In this document: piece by piece, positions 16,171 through 24,235 of the stretch | Position numbering within the stretch: position 1 is the stretch's first letter | How the letters are laid out: every line of letters begins with the position of its first letter | From: an uncultured Lachnospiraceae bacterium | GTDB lineage: Bacteria; Bacillota; Clostridia; Lachnospirales; Lachnospiraceae | Length of the DNA: 64,000 nucleotides | Direction of reading: 5' to 3' | Assembly: GCA_902774915.1 (NCBI GenBank) | Contig: CACYKH010000006.1 | Coordinates: 203,432 to 267,431, forward strand | The notes under the pieces: model-generated | What the model saw: only the letters and a program-made list of their open reading frames with translations | What the model was told of the DNA's origin: nothing | Database searches by the model: none | Program-made: the position numbers and the translations under genes

Positions 16171-18114
16171 ATGAGAGATTTAGATTATCTGACTCTTCTT
16201 AGTCATGAATTTCCAACTGAAAGAAGCTGCGCGGCAGAGATAATAAATCTGAAAGCTATCATGGGACTACCGAAAGGAAATGAGTATTTCTTTTCGGATA
16301 TTCATGGTGAGTACGAAAGCTTTATACATCTTATGAGAAGTGCTTCCGGTGTGGTCAGATCCAAGATTGAGGAAACCTTCGGTCAGCTTATGGCTGAGGA
16401 GGAACAAAAGAATCTGGCAAGGCTTATTTACTATCCAGGAGAGGTCCTTCCGGATATGAAGCGCAGGGGTGAACTGAGTGATGAATGGTATGGAAAGACC
16501 ATTCATAATCTCATTATGCTTTGTCGTGAGGTGGCATCAAAATACACCAGATCAAAGGTGAGAAAAAAGCTTCCTCATGAATTTGGTTATGCCATCGACG
16601 AGCTTATACATACGGATGAATCTGAACCTGATAAAAGACTGTATTATCGGGAAATAATAAATGCCATTATCGAGGTTGAAGCGGGAGATGAGTTTATAAT
16701 AGCCCTTTCCGATCTTATTCAGTCGCTTCTGATCGACAGGCTGCATATTATTGGTGATATCTTTGATAGAGGTCCAAGATCAGACTATGTAATGGATGAA
16801 CTTATCAGCTTTGGAAATGTGGATATTGAGTGGGGAAATCACGATGTAAGCTGGATGGGTGCGGCTGCTGGAAACACAGCCTGCATTGCAACGGTTCTCA
16901 GGATTGCCACAAATTATAACAGCTTTGATGTACTTGAGGATGGATATGGGATAAACCTGAGACCACTTTCCATGTTTGCGGCATCTGTTTATAAGAATGA
17001 TGAATGCTTGTCTTTTAGACCGCATCTTCTTGACGATAACAAGTATGATTCTGTTGATCCTGAACTGGCAGCAAAAATGTGCAAGGCCATTACGGTTATA
17101 GAATTAAAGCTTGAAGGTCAGCTTATAAAAAGACATCCGGAATATGATATGTCGGACAGGCTTATGCTGGATAGGATAAACTACTCTAAAGGAACGGTTG
17201 AAATAGATGGTAAGGAATATGAAATGAATGATAAGCATTTTCCTACTATCGATCCGGCAGATCCTTATGCGCTTACAGTGGAAGAGCAGGAGCTGATAGA
17301 AACACTTAAGTATTCATTCCTTCACAGTCGTCGGTTGCAGAAGCATATAAGATTCCTTTATTCACATGGAAGTCTTTACAGGATATATAATAACAACCTT
17401 CTTTTCCATGGATGTATTCCGATGGATGAAAAGGGTGACTTTGTTGTTTTATCAACAAGCGAAGGAAGATATTCCGGACAGGATATGATGGATTACTTCC
17501 AGGAAAAAATAACAGATGCATATTTTTTGGATATGGATGATGAACCGGAGAAAAAGCAGGACGCAGTGGACCTGATGTGGTATTTATGGGCAGGACCTTT
17601 GTCGCCGCTCTTCGGAAAAGACAGAATGGCTACGTTTGAACATATTTTTATTTCAGATAAGTCCATGTCTGTGGAACACTATAATCCATATTATGAATAT
17701 TCAAAGCAGGCTGAGTACTGCGACAAGATATTTGAAGAATTCGAAATGAATCCTGAAGGGGCGCATATCATAAATGGTCATGTGCCTGTAAAGGTTACAA
17801 AGGGCGAGAAGCCCGTTAAAGCAGATGGGAAGCTTTATGTAATAGATGGAGGCCTTTCTAAGGCATATCATGGAACTACCGGAATAGCTGGTTACACATT
17901 GATCTTTAATTCTCATCACCTGGCTCTGGCCGAGCATAGAGAGTTTGACAGGGATGGAGATAATACACCAGAGATGTTTATTACGGAGACCATGAGACAT
18001 AGAATACTCGTTCGGGATACAGATATCGGAAAGGAATTGGGGAAACAGATATTTGATCTTGAAGAGCTTCTGGAATGCTATAAGATAGGTCTGATTAAGG
18101 AAAGAAAAAACTGA
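16171..18114 (+). CDS. fbp: Fructose-1,6-bisphosphatase, class III
   Basis: Large Firmicute-type FBPase of 647 aa (Bacillus Fbp about 670) hydrolysing fructose-1,6-bisphosphate to fructose-6-phosphate. Calcineurin-like metal motifs are intact: Asp43 and His45 in FSDIHGEY, GDIFDRG at 195-201, GNHD with Asn223-His224, and a late INGHVPVK with His537. GAGGG precedes ATG 16171. Its place in a fructose operon makes sense: PTS fructose enters glycolysis at the bisphosphate, so fructose-6-phosphate for cell wall, glycogen and pentose synthesis must be made by this enzyme. Having it together with FruK carries a risk of net phosphate loss, so allosteric control is likely. Confidence 0.95.
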   Translation: MRDLDYLTLLSHEFPTERSCAAEIINLKAIMGLPKGNEYFFSDIHGEYESFIHLMRSASGVVRSKIEETFGQLMAEEEQKNLARLIYYPGEVLPDMKRRGELSDEWYGKTIHNLIMLCREVASKYTRSKVRKKLPHEFGYAIDELIHTDESEPDKRLYYREIINAIIEVEAGDEFIIALSDLIQSLLIDRLHIIGDIFDRGPRSDYVMDELISFGNVDIEWGNHDVSWMGAAAGNTACIATVLRIATNYNSFDVLEDGYGINLRPLSMFAASVYKNDECLSFRPHLLDDNKYDSVDPELAAKMCKAITVIELKLEGQLIKRHPEYDMSDRLMLDRINYSKGTVEIDGKEYEMNDKHFPTIDPADPYALTVEEQELIETLKYSFLHSRRLQKHIRFLYSHGSLYRIYNNNLLFHGCIPMDEKGDFVVLSTSEGRYSGQDMMDYFQEKITDAYFLDMDDEPEKKQDAVDLMWYLWAGPLSPLFGKDRMATFEHIFISDKSMSVEHYNPYYEYSKQAEYCDKIFEEFEMNPEGAHIINGHVPVKVTKGEKPVKADGKLYVIDGGLSKAYHGTTGIAGYTLIFNSHHLALAEHREFDRDGDNTPEMFITETMRHRILVRDTDIGKELGKQIFDLEELLECYKIGLIKERKN

Positions 18115-18132
18115 GAGGAGGTATGTGCTTAG

Positions 18133-19791
18133 ATGATTATTTTAGAAGGAAAAGCTGTATTTGAGGGCGTTGCAATAGGCAGACTTTCTATTTATAAAAA
18201 AAGTGAGCAGTCAGTCAAGAGAGAAAAGGTAGAGGATACCGATGCTGAAATAAAGAGATATGAAGCGGCCAGAGAAATGGCTACTGAGCAGCTGCAGGTG
18301 CTTTACGACAAAGCTGTAAAGGAAGTTGGCGAGGCAAGTGCGGAGATATTTGAAGCTCATCAGCTTATGGTGGAAGATGGGGATTACATAGATTCTGTTG
18401 AAAATATCATTTCTACTCAGGGAGTAAATGCTGAATATGCAGTAGCTGAAACAGGAGATAACTTCCAGAAGATGTTTTTGGATATGGAAGATGAATACTT
18501 CAGGGGACGTGCTGCAGATGTAAAGGATATAACTGAAAGAATTATAAATTGTCTTTCGGGTGCAGGCGGTGGCGGAATTGTGACAGATGAACCTGTTATA
18601 GTTGTTGCAGATGACCTGGCTCCATCAGAGACAGTTCAGATGGATAAGGATAAGATTCTTTCGTTTGTTACAGTTCATGGTTCAGCTAACTCTCATACTT
18701 CAATCCTTGCAAAGACAATGAACATTCCGGCCATTATAGGCTGTGACATTCCTCTTACTGACGAAATGGATGGAAGAGATGCGATAGTGGATGGATTTGA
18801 AGGTAAGGTTTATATTGATCCGGATCCAGATGTTCTTGCTGAAAAGAAGCAGATAGTTCTTAAGGAACAGGAGAAGAAGGCGCTGCTTGAACAGTTAAAG
18901 GGCAAGGATAATGTTACTCTGGATGGACAGCATATAAATCTCTATGCAAATATAGGAAATACAAAGGATCTGGCACTTGTTCTTAAAAATGACGCCGGCG
19001 GTATTGGGCTTTTCCGATCAGAGTTTATTTACCTTGGTTCAGATGATTATCCTACAGAGGATGAGCAGTTTGCTATCTATAAGCAGGTTGCCGAAACCAT
19101 GGCAGGAAAGAAAGTTATCATACGTACTCTTGATATAGGTGCTGATAAACAGGCGGATTATTTCCAGCTTCCTCAGGAAGAAAATCCTGCTCTGGGACTC
19201 CGTGCTATAAGAATATGCCTTACAAGACCTGAGATATTTAAGACACAGCTTAGAGCAATACTCAGGGCATCTGCATTTGGAAAGATTTCTATCATGTTCC
19301 CAATGATTATTTCGGTTGACGAGGTTAAAAAGATTAAAGAGATAGTAGCCGAAGTAAAGAAGGAACTCGATGATGCAGGAATCAAGTACGACAAGGATAT
19401 TGAACTTGGCATAATGATAGAAACACCAGCGGCAGTAATGATGGCAGAGGAACTGGCTGAGGAGGTTGATTTCTTCTCAATCGGAACTAATGACCTAACT
19501 CAGTATACACTGGCTATAGACCGCCAGAATCAGAGTCTGGATGAATTCTATGATCCACACCATCCTGGACTTTTAAAGATGCTTAAGATGGTAGTAGATG
19601 GAGCTCATAAGGGTGGAGCCTGGGCTGGTATTTGCGGAGAGCTTGGTTCGGATCTTTCACTCACAAAAGAATTCCTTGCTATGGGATTTGATGAGCTTTC
19701 GGTATCACCGGGAAGGATTCTTCCTCTTAGAAAGACAGTTCTTGAGACAAACGTAACCGAGTATAAAAAAGAGAAGGGATATGCTAACTAA
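18133..19791 (+). CDS. ptsI: PTS enzyme I (phosphoenolpyruvate-protein phosphotransferase)
   Basis: Cytoplasmic 552-aa enzyme that takes phosphate from phosphoenolpyruvate and passes it to HPr. Domains are the N-terminal HPr-binding region, the phosphohistidine domain with His188 in HGSANSHTSILAK (matching His189 of E. coli), and the C-terminal PEP-binding barrel with GIGLFRSEF, IETPAAV, SIGTNDLTQY and Cys501 in GICGELG. ATG 18133 has AGGAGG at 18116-18121, 18 bases after the fbp stop. Its last 11 bases overlap fruR. General PTS genes are more often in a ptsHI pair; here fbp separates them. Confidence 0.96.
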   Translation: MIILEGKAVFEGVAIGRLSIYKKSEQSVKREKVEDTDAEIKRYEAAREMATEQLQVLYDKAVKEVGEASAEIFEAHQLMVEDGDYIDSVENIISTQGVNAEYAVAETGDNFQKMFLDMEDEYFRGRAADVKDITERIINCLSGAGGGGIVTDEPVIVVADDLAPSETVQMDKDKILSFVTVHGSANSHTSILAKTMNIPAIIGCDIPLTDEMDGRDAIVDGFEGKVYIDPDPDVLAEKKQIVLKEQEKKALLEQLKGKDNVTLDGQHINLYANIGNTKDLALVLKNDAGGIGLFRSEFIYLGSDDYPTEDEQFAIYKQVAETMAGKKVIIRTLDIGADKQADYFQLPQEENPALGLRAIRICLTRPEIFKTQLRAILRASAFGKISIMFPMIISVDEVKKIKEIVAEVKKELDDAGIKYDKDIELGIMIETPAAVMMAEELAEEVDFFSIGTNDLTQYTLAIDRQNQSLDEFYDPHHPGLLKMLKMVVDGAHKGGAWAGICGELGSDLSLTKEFLAMGFDELSVSPGRILPLRKTVLETNVTEYKKEKGYAN

Positions 19792-20530
19792 AGAACGAAA
19801 ATCGCTCATATTAAAAGAATTAGATGAGAAAAACACGGTAACAGTTCAGGAGCTCAAGGAAAAATTCAATGTATCGGAATCGACCATTCGTAGAGATATA
19901 ACATTTCTGAGTCGGGAAGGAAAGCTTGTGAAAGTTTTCGGAGGTGCTGTGGCACTGGAGCAAGGAAATCGTAATGAAGAATTGTCGATGCGTGAGAAGG
20001 AAACCATTAACAAGGAAGAAAAACTTGAGATTGCAGAGTATGCAGCTTCTCTTATTTTGCCTGACGATTATGTGTATATAGACTCTGGTTCGACCACTGG
20101 TAAAATCATAAGATATATATCTGAGAAAAGAGCGACCTATGTTACCAATTCGATAACGCATGCCAGAGATCTGGTGCGTCGAGGTTTAAAGGTTTTCCTG
20201 ATAGGTGGAGAACTAAAAGAAAATACTGAAGCCATAGTTGGGGCAGATGCCATTCTTCATATTCAGAAATACCATTTTTCAAAAGGCTTTTTTGGAGCTA
20301 ATGGAATTGATATGAAGCTGGGACTTACAACCACTGATGTTCGGGAGGCACTTATTAAAAGAGTTGCCGTAGAGAACACGCAGGCGGGTTCCAGGTTTAT
20401 CCTGGCTGATCATGATAAATTTGGACTTTCTTCTGCAGTTACCTTTTCTGATTTTAGTGGGGTTGTGGTGATAACCGATAGGAACCCGGGTGATGTCTAC
20501 AGAACGGCTATGGAAATCAGGGTAGTTTAA
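19781..20530 (+). CDS. fruR: DeoR-family transcriptional repressor of the fructose operon
   Basis: Regulator of 249 aa with an N-terminal winged helix-turn-helix at about residues 1-57 (TVQELKEKFNVSESTIRRDITFL is typical of DeoR) and a C-terminal sugar-phosphate sensing domain with DYVYIDSGSTTGK and the late LADHDKFG motif. It overlaps ptsI by 11 bases, so is translated from the operon message and most likely represses the operon promoter at 12680-12711, with fructose-1-phosphate or a related phosphate as inducer. The name FruR is inferred from context. Confidence 0.88.
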   Translation: MLTKERKSLILKELDEKNTVTVQELKEKFNVSESTIRRDITFLSREGKLVKVFGGAVALEQGNRNEELSMREKETINKEEKLEIAEYAASLILPDDYVYIDSGSTTGKIIRYISEKRATYVTNSITHARDLVRRGLKVFLIGGELKENTEAIVGADAILHIQKYHFSKGFFGANGIDMKLGLTTTDVREALIKRVAVENTQAGSRFILADHDKFGLSSAVTFSDFSGVVVITDRNPGDVYRTAMEIRVV

Positions 20531-20572
20531 ACTGAATATTGTAAAAAGGATGATTTTGAAAAATCAGTAAAA

Positions 20573-20614
20573 AACACTCCCGAAAAAATTTTTAAAAAAT
20601 TTTTCGGGAGTGTT
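20573..20614 (+). terminator. Long palindrome after the fructose operon, probable terminator
   Basis: A near-perfect 42-base palindrome: AACACTCCCG and an A/T-rich core pair with CGGGAGTGTT. There is no clean T-run after it, but the T-run within the descending arm may serve. It ends where the -35 box of the next promoter starts. Confidence 0.65.
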
Positions 20615-20644
20615 GCTCTTTTGTTATGCTTTGTGGAATATAAT
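20613..20644 (+). promoter_or_regulatory. Promoter with 20-base spacer, copy of the giant-operon promoter
   Basis: TTGCTC at 20613-20618, 20 bases, TATAAT at 20639-20644. It matches the element at 4321-4352 at 26 of 32 positions. Confidence 0.55.
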
Positions 20645-20682
20645 GTAATCAAATAAAGAAAAAAATGAAAGGAGTAAACATT

Positions 20683-21333
20683 ATGAAGCTCACAAATATT
20701 GATTTTTCAAATATTAAAAATAAGCTTGAAGGCATCTGGAATGCACTTGAAAGTTTTGCGATAGCACATAAAGAAATTCTGATAAACATTTTTATTATCG
20801 TCTGTGTTGTAACTGCAGCGATTATGATCTTTAAGAAGCTGATGACAATGGGAGTTAACATGCTGATGGGAATCCTCACGATAGCATTTCTCATAATTGT
20901 TACTCCTAAGCTTAGCAACTTCCTCCTCAATAAGTTTGAAAAGTATGATTATCTTGAACAGAGGATTAGCGAAGTAGTTGATGAAGATATGACTATCAAA
21001 GTTAAATGTGAATATAAAAGAGAGACTGGCCAGGAACTTACTGATCCAACCCTCCTAGATCAGCTTAAGGCCGAGAAGTATCAGGTTGATCCAGAACTCA
21101 GTGATGATATGAATATGCTGCTGAACGCTGGATTCCCTGAGGGAGTTAACAATACAATCCGTATGAACATTTCGGATTATGGTGATTCTCAAATTCAGGC
21201 TAACTGCTTCTCAGATTATGTAGCAAAGTACTACATTCTCAGAATGACAGAAGGTATAGCTCTCTTTGTAGCATTCTGTGTAGCAACTAAGATTTTTAGA
21301 ACAGAAAAAGATTATTGCTACGCATATATATAA
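20683..21333 (+). CDS. Hypothetical membrane protein, 216 aa
   Basis: Not recognised. Two adjacent membrane segments near residues 28-47 and 52-75, a polar domain of about 100 residues rich in Asp and Glu (about 80-180), and a third hydrophobic segment near 185-205. ATG 20683 is chosen because AAAGGAG at 20668-20674 is correctly placed for it; an ATG at 20665 would include that site in the coding region. It shares its promoter type with the giant-protein operon, which may mean shared regulation. The following gene also encodes a small membrane protein but has its own promoter. Confidence 0.7.
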   Translation: MKLTNIDFSNIKNKLEGIWNALESFAIAHKEILINIFIIVCVVTAAIMIFKKLMTMGVNMLMGILTIAFLIIVTPKLSNFLLNKFEKYDYLEQRISEVVDEDMTIKVKCEYKRETGQELTDPTLLDQLKAEKYQVDPELSDDMNMLLNAGFPEGVNNTIRMNISDYGDSQIQANCFSDYVAKYYILRMTEGIALFVAFCVATKIFRTEKDYCYAYI

Positions 21334-21339
21334 AGGTAT

Positions 21340-21368
21340 TTGTGTGACCTAGATAGTAATGTTATAAT
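21340..21368 (+). promoter_or_regulatory. Promoter of the putative metallopeptidase gene
   Basis: TTGTGT (21340-21345), 17-base spacer, perfect TATAAT (21363-21368). The expected start lies within the left arm of the hairpin at 21372-21404. Confidence 0.6.
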
Positions 21369-21371
21369 TAG

Positions 21372-21404
21372 ACGTGACAGGGTGCAGTAGGCACCTTGTC
21401 ACGT
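21372..21404 (+). terminator. Hairpin at the start of the metallopeptidase transcript / terminator of the upstream gene
   Basis: Fourteen-bp stem ACGTGACAGGGTGC/GCACCTTGTCACGT with one G-T pair and loop AGTAG; only a weak T-run follows. It may stop transcripts from the membrane protein gene while overlapping the next promoter's start site. Confidence 0.6.
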
Positions 21405-21457
21405 TTCTACGTTATCCAGAATTAAGGAAGAGTTTATTTATAAGTAAGGATTAATTT

Positions 21458-22069
21458 ATGCACGAATTTACTTCAACAATTGTGGAATACTATAACAAGA
21501 TTCATGATATACCTCTTCTTTACTGTATTATCCTTGCGGTTGTGATACCGTTCTTGGTTATTGTTGTAGGTTATTTTATAAATCTTATCGGCGAGGCTTT
21601 GGGACAGATAATTGCCATGGCTACTGCTCCTGTAGTGGCAAATGCAATCGTCAATTTTGCATTTTTTCCAGGTGTTATGATCCACGAGCTGGCGCATGCA
21701 TTTCTAGCGGTAATAACCGGCGCGAAGATTACAGAGGTTGCTCTCTTCAAGGTTGAGGATGGCTCTCTGGGACATGTTAATTTTAGAAACCGAGGCAATA
21801 TTATCATTGTTGCTCTGCAGAATGTATTTGTCTCATCGGCACCTATGTTTGTGGGAGCGGCTGTCTGTATAGGCTGTGGCCTTTGGCTGTCAGTTCTTCC
21901 TGCAGGGTATATTTGGCTTAAGGTAATCATATGGTATCTTATGATATCTATGTTTTTCCATATGACTATGAGTCCGGCGGATATAAAGGTATATATCAAA
22001 GGAGTTCCTCTTTTTATTATTATTCTTTTTATCGTATTTGTACCTCTCCGCCTGACTGGAGTCATTTAA
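21458..22069 (+). CDS. Putative zinc metallopeptidase, multi-pass membrane protein
   Basis: Membrane protein of 203 aa with four or five hydrophobic segments. The motif HELAH (residues 76-80, in PGVMIHELAHAF) sits at the edge of a membrane segment, as in site-2-protease-like (M50-type) zinc peptidases where the two His bind zinc and Glu is catalytic. A later Asp in MSPADIK (about residue 173) could be the third ligand; this is inferred. A function in cleaving membrane proteins is plausible, but the substrate is unknown. The start codon lacks a strong ribosome site (TAAGTAAGGA is the best upstream). Confidence 0.7.
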   Translation: MHEFTSTIVEYYNKIHDIPLLYCIILAVVIPFLVIVVGYFINLIGEALGQIIAMATAPVVANAIVNFAFFPGVMIHELAHAFLAVITGAKITEVALFKVEDGSLGHVNFRNRGNIIIVALQNVFVSSAPMFVGAAVCIGCGLWLSVLPAGYIWLKVIIWYLMISMFFHMTMSPADIKVYIKGVPLFIIILFIVFVPLRLTGVI

Positions 22070-22120
22070 GGAGTACTTTATTTTATTAGAAATATTGTGA
22101 TGTTTTATCGCATTAAAGCG

Positions 22121-22149
22121 TTGACGCACTACAAAATAAGGAGTATTAT
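22121..22149 (+). promoter_or_regulatory. Promoter of the first acyl-CoA synthetase gene
   Basis: TTGACG (22121-22126), 17-base spacer, TATTAT (22144-22149). The hairpin at 22151-22178 begins at the expected transcription start. Confidence 0.65.
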
Positions 22150-22150
22150 T

Positions 22151-22180
22151 AGGAAAGTGGTTTTCGGACCACTTTCTTTG
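22151..22180 (+). terminator. Hairpin at the transcript start / terminator of the metallopeptidase gene
   Basis: Stem GAAAGTGGT/ACCACTTTC with loop TTTCGG and a short T-rich tail. It may end the upstream message, and also forms the 5' end of the downstream one. Confidence 0.6.
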
Positions 22181-22225
22181 TCTATATGAAAAGTTTTTAT
22201 TCGTTTAATTAAGGAGGATAGGGAA

Positions 22226-23869
22226 ATGCCTATTACTGAGCTTCTGGAGCGTAATGCCAGAGAGTATGCTAATGATGTAGCCCTTGTTGAGGTTAATCCA
22301 GCAATTACTGAGGTTAGAAGGGTTACTTGGAGAGAATATGAACTTATGGAGCCAAATCCGAAGGCGCCTTATAGAAGAGAGATTACATGGAGCGTTTTCA
22401 ATGAGAAGGCAAACCGTTTTGCAAATCTTCTTCTTAGCCGTGGAATCAAGAAGGATGACAAGGTTGGAATTCTTCTTATGAACTGCCTTGAGTGGCTTCC
22501 TATTTATTTCGGAATCCTTAAGACTGGAGCTCTTGCAGTTCCTCTTAATTTCCGTTATGACGCAGACGAGATTGAATACTGCGTGGACCTTGCAGATGTA
22601 GATATCCTTGTTTTCGGACCAGAGTTCATTGGTCGTATTGAGGAGATTGCAGATAAGATTTCCAGAAACAGACTTCTGTTCTACGTTGGTGAGAACTGTC
22701 CTTCATTTGCTGAGGACTACAACGAGATGGTTGCAAACTCAAGTTCTGCATCACCTGACATTGAGATTACAGATGAGGACTATGGTGCAATTTACTTCTC
22801 GTCAGGAACTACAGGATTCCCTAAAGCTATCCTTCACAAGCATCAGTCACTTATGCACAGTGCGAAGGTTGAGCAGGCACATCATGGTCAGACAAGGGAT
22901 GATGTATTCCTTTGCATTCCACCTCTTTATCATACAGGTGCGAAGATGCATTGGTTTGGTTCACTTATTTCAGGAAGCAAGGCTGTACTTCTTAAGGGTA
23001 CAAAGCCAGAATACATATTAGATGCAGTCAGCAGCGAGAAGTGTACAATAGTATGGCTTCTTGTTCCATGGGCTCAGGATCTTCTGATCGCTCTCGAGAG
23101 TGGTAAGCTGAATAAGGATGATTACGATCTTGATCAGTGGAGACTTATGCACATCGGTGCTCAACCTGTTCCTGCAAGTCTTATCACAAGATGGAAGACT
23201 ATGTTCCCTAAGCATGACTACGATACAAACTATGGTCTTTCAGAATCTATTGGACCTGGTTGTGTTCACCTTGGTGTTGAGAATATTGACCACGTTGGTG
23301 CAATCGGTGTTCCAGGATACGGATGGGAGTGCAAGATTGTTACTGAAGAGGGTAAAGTTGTTGAGCAGTCTGACAGCGAATCAGTTGGTGAGCTTTGCGT
23401 TAAAGGCCCTGGTGTTATGACATGCTACTACAAGAACGAAGAGGCTACTAATGAGTGCATTAAGGATGGCTGGCTCTATACAGGTGATATGGCTAAGTAC
23501 GATGAAGAAGGATTCATCTGGCTGGTTGATAGAAAGAAGGATGTCATCATCAGTGGTGGTGAGAATATTTATCCTGTTCAGATTGAAAGCTTCATCATGA
23601 AGAACCAGAAGGTTCAGGATGTTGCGGTTATCGGTGTTGGTGATGAAAGACTTGGTGAGATTTCATGTGCCATCATCCAGTTGAAGGAAGGCGAGACATG
23701 TACAGAAGAAGAGATGAATAATTTCTGTCTTGAGCTTCCACGTTACAAGAGACCTCGTCAGATCATTTTTGCTGAGGTTCCTCGTAATGCAACAGGTAAG
23801 ATTGAGAAACCAAGACTTCGTGAAATCTACGGTGCAACAAACCTTGTAGATAAGGAGAACCGTAAATAA
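22226..23869 (+). CDS. Acyl-CoA synthetase (AMP-forming), medium/long-chain type
   Basis: Adenylate-forming enzyme of 547 aa joining a carboxylic acid to CoA through an acyl-AMP. Motifs in order: P-loop-like YFSSGTTGFPKA, A5 region NYGLSES, A7-A8 GWLYTGDMAKYDEEGFIWLVDRKKD, and C-terminal catalytic lysine in NATGKIEK. No membrane or secretion signal. AAGGAGGAT lies upstream of ATG 22226. It stands alone between its own promoter and a terminator. Substrate length cannot be read from sequence; the general fold fits fatty acid or aryl acid activation. A second, only distantly similar synthetase is at 46419. Confidence 0.88.
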   Translation: MPITELLERNAREYANDVALVEVNPAITEVRRVTWREYELMEPNPKAPYRREITWSVFNEKANRFANLLLSRGIKKDDKVGILLMNCLEWLPIYFGILKTGALAVPLNFRYDADEIEYCVDLADVDILVFGPEFIGRIEEIADKISRNRLLFYVGENCPSFAEDYNEMVANSSSASPDIEITDEDYGAIYFSSGTTGFPKAILHKHQSLMHSAKVEQAHHGQTRDDVFLCIPPLYHTGAKMHWFGSLISGSKAVLLKGTKPEYILDAVSSEKCTIVWLLVPWAQDLLIALESGKLNKDDYDLDQWRLMHIGAQPVPASLITRWKTMFPKHDYDTNYGLSESIGPGCVHLGVENIDHVGAIGVPGYGWECKIVTEEGKVVEQSDSESVGELCVKGPGVMTCYYKNEEATNECIKDGWLYTGDMAKYDEEGFIWLVDRKKDVIISGGENIYPVQIESFIMKNQKVQDVAVIGVGDERLGEISCAIIQLKEGETCTEEEMNNFCLELPRYKRPRQIIFAEVPRNATGKIEKPRLREIYGATNLVDKENRK

Positions 23870-23924
23870 TTACCGTTCCAAATGTGTATAAAAGTTTTTA
23901 TGTTTGTGCAACTTTAAAAATCAT

Positions 23925-23968
23925 GCCCTGCAAAGCCACTGTTTTGCGGGGCTATTTTAATTTTCTTT
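23925..23968 (+). terminator. Intrinsic terminator of the acyl-CoA synthetase gene
   Basis: Ten-bp stem GCCCTGCAAA/TTTGCGGGGC (one G-T pair) followed by TATTTTAATTTTCTTT. It lies in the 366-base gene-free stretch 23870-24235, which also holds the candidate small RNA and the exporter promoter. Confidence 0.8.
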
Positions 23969-24009
23969 GTGAAAATGTACCAAAATTTATATATATTGCA
24001 CAAAAACGC

Positions 24010-24038
24010 TTTTCGAAATTGTGAAAATATGCTAATAT
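24010..24038 (+). promoter_or_regulatory. Promoter of the candidate small RNA
   Basis: TTTTCG (24010-24015), 17-base spacer, TAATAT (24033-24038) preceded by TGC, an extended -10. Predicted start is near 24045. Confidence 0.5.
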
Positions 24039-24044
24039 ATCTAC

Positions 24045-24176
24045 AGATAAAACCTATGAAATGCTAGTCCAGCTAGCAAAACTTAGAAGGTATTTGGGTG
24101 TGCCTAAATAGATCGGCTTTGAAAGAGTCTGTCAGACCAGAGTGGGGTGGATGGTCTGACAGGCTCTTTCTCTTTT
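24045..24176 (+). ncRNA. Candidate small RNA with three hairpins and an intrinsic terminator
   Basis: No open frame with a ribosome site fits here, yet the stretch is highly structured. Hairpin 1 is TGCTAG/CTAGCA at 24062-24078. Hairpin 2 is an 8-bp stem with loop TGTG at 24091-24110. Hairpin 3 is an 18-bp stem (24122-24139 with 24152-24169, one G-T pair) followed by CTCTTTTT, an ideal terminator. With the extended -10 upstream, this gives an RNA of about 130 bases. It fits no riboswitch or RNA class I can recognise. The next gene has its own promoter after the terminator, so this looks like an independent RNA rather than a leader, although attenuation of the exporter cannot be excluded. Confidence 0.55.
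24122..24175 (+). terminator. Strong intrinsic terminator ending the candidate small RNA
   Basis: AAAGAGTCTGTCAGACCA pairs with TGGTCTGACAGGCTCTTT around a 12-base G-rich loop and is followed by CTCTTTTT. Confidence 0.85.
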
Positions 24177-24197
24177 TGCCTCCAAGATCTGTCCCCA

Positions 24198-24226
24198 CTG
24201 ACTTATTTGGCTGGTTATGGTATAAT
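24198..24226 (+). promoter_or_regulatory. Extended -10 promoter immediately before the exporter ATPase gene
   Basis: CTGACT (24198-24203), 17-base spacer, TATAAT (24221-24226) preceded by TGG. The -10 box ends 9 bases before ATG 24236, so the message would be leaderless or nearly so. Confidence 0.6.
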
Positions 24227-24235
24227 GATGAAGTT

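Noticed and set aside
24045-24235. Riboswitch or T-box leader for the NatA gene
   Set aside because: I could not find T-box (AGGGTGGNACCGCG) or any known riboswitch core, and an extended -10 promoter lies after the terminator.
24098-24235. N-terminal extension of the NatA-type ATPase by 46 residues
   Set aside because: The extension reads through the terminator hairpin, is Arg/Trp/Pro-rich and unlike the family, and the ATPase fold begins right after ATG 24236.
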